Source: Pohlia nutans (taxonomy: Eukaryota; Streptophyta; Bryopsida; Bryales; Mniaceae). Taken from it: a stretch of 64,000 nt of DNA. The notes below the pieces were generated by a model, which worked only from the letters and a program-made list of their open reading frames with translations, did no database searches and had not been told where the DNA came from. A program made the translations under genes and the position numbers. This document shows, one piece after another, positions 58,830 to 64,000 of the stretch. The stretch's first letter is position 1. The number at the start of each line of letters is the position of its first letter. The stretch lies in NCBI GenBank assembly GCA_022496805.1, contig CM040086.1, forward strand, positions 7,194,501 to 7,258,500, given 5' to 3'.

Positions 58830-60470
58830 TTGACATATGCAACTTACATTGTGTTGGAAAATAGATTTGATTTGATATTTTAAAATATTTTTCATTGTTC
58901 GAGAACTTTTTTTTTTCCAAACATCCCACTAATAATGGTCTCTTGGGACCTTAGAGTTAGCCTTTAAACATCCAATGGTTATTTTTTCCATTATTGAGTA
59001 TCATTTTCATCCCGATCTTTTCACTTTTTCCTCAAACATTTTTGTTTTTTAGATAATATGATAATGAGTCCAAAGATCTTAAAATTTACTCCAATAGACT
59101 AATTTATCACTTTTTCCCATTGCTCCAAAGTATGTCATACTAAACACGTTTTCTATCACTATTTCTCTTTTTCTCAAATTTGAATGACGGGATGAGTTTA
59201 AAAATTTCAAAAGTTACATCCTATGAATAGAAAATTTCAGTTCACACAGATGAAAAAAATTTAAATGATTGGATAAAAACTCATAAATTTTTGTATGGTC
59301 AAAGGTTTGTTGATTTTTTATGAATTGCAATCTTTTGATGTCTATTTCATTAGAGAATATTTGACCTCTAAATAGGGCCCTTAAGAAGCGTGTGTGGGGC
59401 ACCTTGGTTTTTATTTAAATTAGTACTTCAAAGGTGAAGGACGAGAACATTTCCCCTATTTGTGCCCATGTACTTCGTGGTATAGTACTATGATTCAAAG
59501 CATGGTGGAGGGAGTTGATAGGTGAGTCATTCTTTAGCGGTAGCACTCATTGTTCTCTAGTCTAATCTTTCATACAAGATAAAGACGGATCCATTGGTAA
59601 TCACTTAGGCTAAGCCTACATTAATAAAATGGGGTTCTTTGTCAATCCTTAAGGGCCCTTTTTAGAGCTCAAATATCCTTCAATGCTAAATTTATGTATG
59701 GTGAAAAGGAAGTCATTGTTCAATGTATTCATGGTAGTTCGTCATTCAATAATATCCTACGAATAATATATTTTATCATGATACTGTTGAAAGGATACTA
59801 TAATTGTGTTATGAAAAGGATCAAGTCAACGCCAAGTCGAAGACTACATCGGACTATCAGAGCACATTAGATGTAACCGAAAAAAAGGCCATGGAACCTC
59901 CTTTTTCAACCTCCTTCTAACCTCTCTTTTGAGCTCTCTTGAGCTATGTTTGGGTTGAATAGTGTTGTGTCATAACTTGTCCCCTTGTGGGCCATGGACT
60001 TGGAGCTTTGGTAGGAGGTGTGGAAGTCATTGCGAGGTGTGGAGAATAATGAGAGTGGCTTGCTTTAGATTGTCTCCCAACTCACCTTGAACTAGTTTTC
60101 GGTCTATTTATATTTCAATATGAGTTCAAGAGGAATTTGCTAAAACTTTCCTCTTTGAGCTGACTTTTTGGTTAACTCTATTCTATCACTGTAAATCCAA
60201 ACTGGAATTGGCAATATCAGTGGCAATATCAATGACGATATTACTCTATATGCCCCCCTCCAAACTCTTTAGTAAATGATATTTATTAATAGGTACAATT
60301 CATGCCGGATCTATCACCATGGAATCATCACTCATTTGCTAAAATAGAAGCCACACTCAAAGCCACGTTGACAATGATTTGGGTCCCGGATCGATCTTGA
60401 TGATGTCAGCGAATATCATGGGAATATTCTGCACTTCCACCACACAATAGTTGACCCTTGAGATGAATAA
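58830..60470. other. AT-rich DNA, nothing recognised
   Basis: No coding sequence supported. Part of the material separating pieces of the duplicated segment. Confidence 0.4.
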
Positions 60471-60702
60471 AACCAGCTATTGTTGCAAAGTTGTATTGTG
60501 TACAACAATACTATGACAATAGTACATTGAGAACTCTTTTATATCACCCGCTTAGTAACCAAGGAACATGAGCTTAGAACTTGACATGTACACACAATAG
60601 GCAAACATTTTTTGAATAACAAACATTCTCAGCAAATCTAGATTGTGATATTGGAGTGTTATAATTTCAAGTTCAAAGTGTAAGATGGAAACTTTAGGTT
60701 AA

Positions 60703-61131
60703 CCCTTAAACATCAAGGTAAGCCCCATGGGCTTATTTAAAAGAGAATAATGAAGAAAAAAGTTAATTTTCACAACCAAATCAAGCGAGACTTGGTGCGT
60801 TGGAAAGCTACTGAAAAAGCGATCTAGATTGTAATTTTTCGCCTCATTTGAGATATTGTGGAATCGTTGGTAAGCAATCAAAGTTATCAAATTGAACAAG
60901 TTTTGAGGTTGGGGCAGCTGAAGTTCAGCAGTCCCGCAGTGCTACAGTGCTAGCCAGCAGTGCACTGCAGAGCCTTTTTTGCCAAAAAAATTTTAAAAAA
61001 TAAAATTATATATATATATATATATATATTATTTTTATTTTATTTTTTATTTTTTATTTTTTATTTTTTCGCCTCCAAAAATTTAGATTCCTTCCGGGCT
61101 GCCCCGTCCAGGCCCTCTTGACGTTTAAGGG
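60703..61131. mobile_element. piggyBac-like TTAA miniature element (429 bp)
   Basis: TTAA 60699-60702 then CCCTTAAACATCAAGG; right end CCTCTTGACGTTTAAGGG then TTAA 61132-61135. Contains a (TA)n tract near 61005-61028 and TTTTTATTT repeats. No ORF. Confidence 0.7.
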
Positions 61132-61135
61132 TTAA

Positions 61136-62690
61136 ATTTATTTGACATTTGACTTAATTGAAAACAAGTAGTCATCCTTGTTGAGTCTATGCAAAGTTTA
61201 CCACCCAATATTTTCAATATTTGACAAGGATTATACATGAATAGTCCCTTAGGCTTGAATGAACTTGTGGGAATTCTTCTCTAGCATTGGAGAGGTCACG
61301 AGTTCCACTTCCACAGGTGGTACCTCGGGGAGGTCACTAGCACATGTTTAGTGTAACCACATGCGTTAAGAGGGTATTTTAATGGAGGCTATAACTTAAA
61401 TGGAATATTTGAAGTGTATTCTAGAATATTCTAGGTATATTCTAAATACATTTTCTGATTATTTTTTACTTTAATTTAAAGTATCCTATATTACATATAA
61501 AAATTTATAATTAGGTAGAATTGTTTTTTTTCGATGAATAAAAAAGATCCTATAATTTAACTCATATGGTTTTCTATTGATTGCATAATGACCTCCCCAA
61601 GGGTGGTGTAGGGCCTTGCTTTAAATTATCCTCTAGTTCACCACAGACTAGTGTTGCCATCTTTTTGAACTAAAACCGAGTCCAAGGTGAGTATGAGGTG
61701 AGTTTCCATTTTGATTCTTGGCTTTAATGAATGGTGCACTCTTTGAGAGTTCCGGGGAGAATTCTCTCATGAATTTGAAAAGTAGATGAAATTTGACAAA
61801 CATATTCTAGGAGGGTGAGAGATCCATTGAACATGAGCATAGTATAGAGACACCTCAACATGTTCCTCTATAACTAAGTTTAGAAAGGACTGTAGGCATA
61901 TATCAGTTACCAATGTATAGTGAATGTGATTGGTTTGAACACCAACTATATAGAAGAACACATAGCGGTTCAAGGGTGTGAAGAAGATAGCTTGTTTTGG
62001 ATGTTATTATAGTAGTAGAAGGGTGAATTGAGGGTGAAGGGTGCAAATACTCTTACTACTACAACTCCACCGCAACCCTCCTAGAGTCTCACTACAAAAC
62101 TAGATGAAAATTTGATAAGGGCCCTTCAAAAATGCTTCTTGACTCTCAATCCTAGCGTGTTAAGAAATGGCCCTTCAAATCACTGACTATCTAGTTGACT
62201 ACACCCCCACATTCTACTTGTGATTGGTTCATTGACTGCCGTACGTGGAAGGCAAGGTCGGCAGAAAATAATCCCCCAAAAAAATGTTGAAACAATAAAT
62301 AAATTTATTAAGTATTTTTTCGAAATTAACAAAAATAAAGTCAACAAAAATCCGGAAAAAATAGGAAAAAAACATAACACTCAACAAAAACAGTAGACAA
62401 AAAATAAAATAAAATGTTTAGCCACCGGATTTTTTAATGTTAGCTATTAATAGCCAATTTCTTAATAATTACTTTTGAAAGTGCCGGCCTCCACTATTTC
62501 AACTTTTATTAATTATTCAACATGAAAATGCCAACCCTACCTTCCACGTACAGTATTTGATGTGCACTTTTTATGTGTGAGGAGCATGCAAGGGTGGGGA
62601 AGTGTAAATGCAAAGGCTCTTCAAATGTAAATGAATAATTTCAACCAGTCAACTCTAACGTGTACAAACGGAGATGTTTAAAGGAGGATA
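61136..62690. other. Intergenic, nothing recognised
   Basis: AT-rich, no coding support. A phrase near 61617-61655 (CTTGCTTTAAATTATC...TTCACC...ACTAGT) faintly echoes 60060-60100, too weak to call a repeat. Confidence 0.4.
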
Positions 62691-62697
62691 CTCAATG

Positions 62698-63306
62698 CAG
62701 TGCTCAAAATTGAAGTCTTCAGTGCCCTTCAAATGGGTTTTGGGGCTTCAAAAAATAGCTCTGGAAAAATTGCCCTTCAAAACATTATCCTACTATAATG
62801 GTGGTCCCTTCACTTGAAGGGCTTGAATTATAACGCCCATCATTCACTGTTCATCAACACGTGTCATGTGAAGTCCGTCATCACTCATTTACAATTCTCC
62901 ACTGACAAGTGAGAGTCTGAGTTTTTGACTCGCTGCAAGCATGCCAGTTGTCCACAACCCACTTGTCCAAGACCCCAAGTCATGCAAATTGACTTTCATT
63001 TTGAAATTGCTCGATTACCCAGTTGACTTTCAATCTTTCATTTCGAAATTTCAAGTGTAGAGTGTAGCATCATTTTTTTTCTTCATTTTTTTCTCTGCAT
63101 TTTTTCTTCACTTCATTTTCTTCATTTTTTTCATTGCAATGAAAGTATGTACCATACAAATCATGCATAATTTTAATATGAGTTTTATATTTCTTTGAAA
63201 ATTCTCCATTGACGTCTTGGATTTGGGCATACCCTTCAATTGAAATGCTGAAATTTTAGAGCCCTTCAATATGAAATTCATAACAGGACTTCAATTTTGA
63301 GCACTG
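62698..63306 (-). mobile_element. hAT-type MITE, copy 2 (609 bp, inverted)
   Basis: Same 20-bp termini as copy 1 (CAGTGCTCAAAATTGAAGTC) and identical length, in opposite orientation. Perfect 8-bp target duplication ACTCAATG (62690-62697 and 63307-63314). No ORF; must rely on a transposase elsewhere. Confidence 0.92.
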
Positions 63307-63499
63307 ACTCAATGCTCTTACTAATTGACCCTTGCTAAATTCACCTCTACACCTCATATATTCATCCACTTGGTTAGTATACAATTAGCAAGAGGTCAGA
63401 GGTGTGAGCTGTAAGCATGATTTAACTAACTGTTTATGGGCACTCCTCTTTGAATGGAAATAGAATCATGTTCAGCAGTGTAGCTTCCCCTTTTAAAAA

Positions 63500-63665
63500 T
63501 GCGTTAGATGTTCATACGATTTGATTACAACAAATTTGAAATCAGCAAATTGATACAAGTTTGACTGAAAGTGATCACACCACTGTACATATCTACACAT
63601 ACCCCAAAACCCACATTTCTACATGTGTTAAATGCAGTAGTGTTCTCTATCTGGATGGTATAAGG
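63500..63665. repeat. Fragment related to the flanks of the 48.7-kb MITE
   Basis: TTCATACGATTTGA...ACAAGTTTGACT...AAATGCAGTAGTGTTCTCTA resembles 48640-48655 plus 48943-49010, where the same fragment is split by the MITE at 48669-48935. The remainder to 64000 shows no gene. Confidence 0.5.
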
Positions 63666-64000
63666 TAGAAGCATTAGAACCTGTTAGGGACCTATTCCAG
63701 TCACGTGTGGCAAGCATATGCTCCAACTCTCAATCAAACTATCACAACTTTTGGTTGTAGCAGTTTGGTGATCAATTACAAATGCCAAGTTAGCAAACTA
63801 ATTGAATTAAAAATGAAAGACAAGTATTAGTTCCCCTACTAACATCAACAGTGGTCTATTTAGATTAAGTATGAAATAAACTATACATTATAACAAAAAT
63901 AATTAAAATTTCACAATCATTAGAAAAGGTGGCACTCCCCATGGAGATGCTCAGGCAAGTAGTGCCCAATTGCACACATGCATAGTGATTTTACTTGGGC

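Larger units (their letters stand above)
55350..60675. repeat. Duplicated segment, distal copy split by insertions
   Basis: Pieces matching 20240-21100 occur in order at about 55358-55634, 56735-56835, 57292-57340, 57460-57500 and 60475-60670. The gaps are filled by miniature elements (55635-56734, about 56850-57291, 57339-57455) and a longer insertion (about 57500-60470). No gene recognised. Confidence 0.75.

Noticed and set aside
60050..61670. Possible LTR pair (similar phrases near 60060 and 61617)
   Set aside because: Similarity too short and weak; no primer-binding site, polypurine tract or gag/pol seen.

Overview
This is a nuclear plant window of about 64 kb: AT-rich, with spliced genes and abundant small DNA transposons. 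The plant signal comes from a callose synthase gene, a plant-type SAGA subunit ADA1/TADA1 gene, a DUF1218 exon and an interstitial TTTAGGG (plant telomere) tract. I cannot name the species. The transposon mix, including TTAA-flanked piggyBac-like miniature elements, hints at a non-seed plant such as a bryophyte or lycophyte, but that is inference. Nothing bacterial was seen (no operons, CRISPR or Shine-Dalgarno-led genes).

Layout. 1-7274 (minus): the 5' part of a callose synthase gene in about 20 small exons, continuing beyond the left edge. 7.3-11.4 kb: AT-rich intergenic DNA with degenerate repeats and one possible tiny divergent ORF. 11.4-16.5 kb: a complete 4.9-kb PIF/Harbinger transposon (DDE transposase on minus, a second spliced ORF on plus) inserted in an older TTAA-flanked miniature element; a related repeat at 43.3 kb supplies the empty site. 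17.5-19.4 kb (plus): a two-exon ADA1/TADA1 gene. 20-24 kb: repeats, including a GC-rich fold-back. 24.5-31.3 kb: two convergent decayed genes, a transposase-like gene (plus) and a coiled-coil/RING-like gene (minus), followed by roughly 0.5-kb tandem repeats. A second broken copy of the RING-like gene lies at 40-42 kb. 32.6-38.5 kb: AT-rich, microsatellite-rich DNA. 42.9 kb: an isolated DUF1218 exon. 43.8-45.1 kb: a non-autonomous CACTA element with internal satellites. 46.4-48.1 kb: broken unrecognised coding sequence. 52.3-52.8 kb (minus): a secreted glycine/histidine-rich protein gene. 55-64 kb: a diverged copy of the 20-21 kb segment, split by several miniature transposons, plus two 609-bp hAT-type elements with perfect 8-bp target duplications.

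Three cellular genes look well supported: callose synthase (cell wall/callose at the plasma membrane), ADA1 (chromatin co-activator scaffold) and the glycine-rich protein (probably cell wall). They share no obvious pathway. The rest of the window is mostly a record of mobile-element insertion, in which paralogous empty sites let several element boundaries be read at base level.
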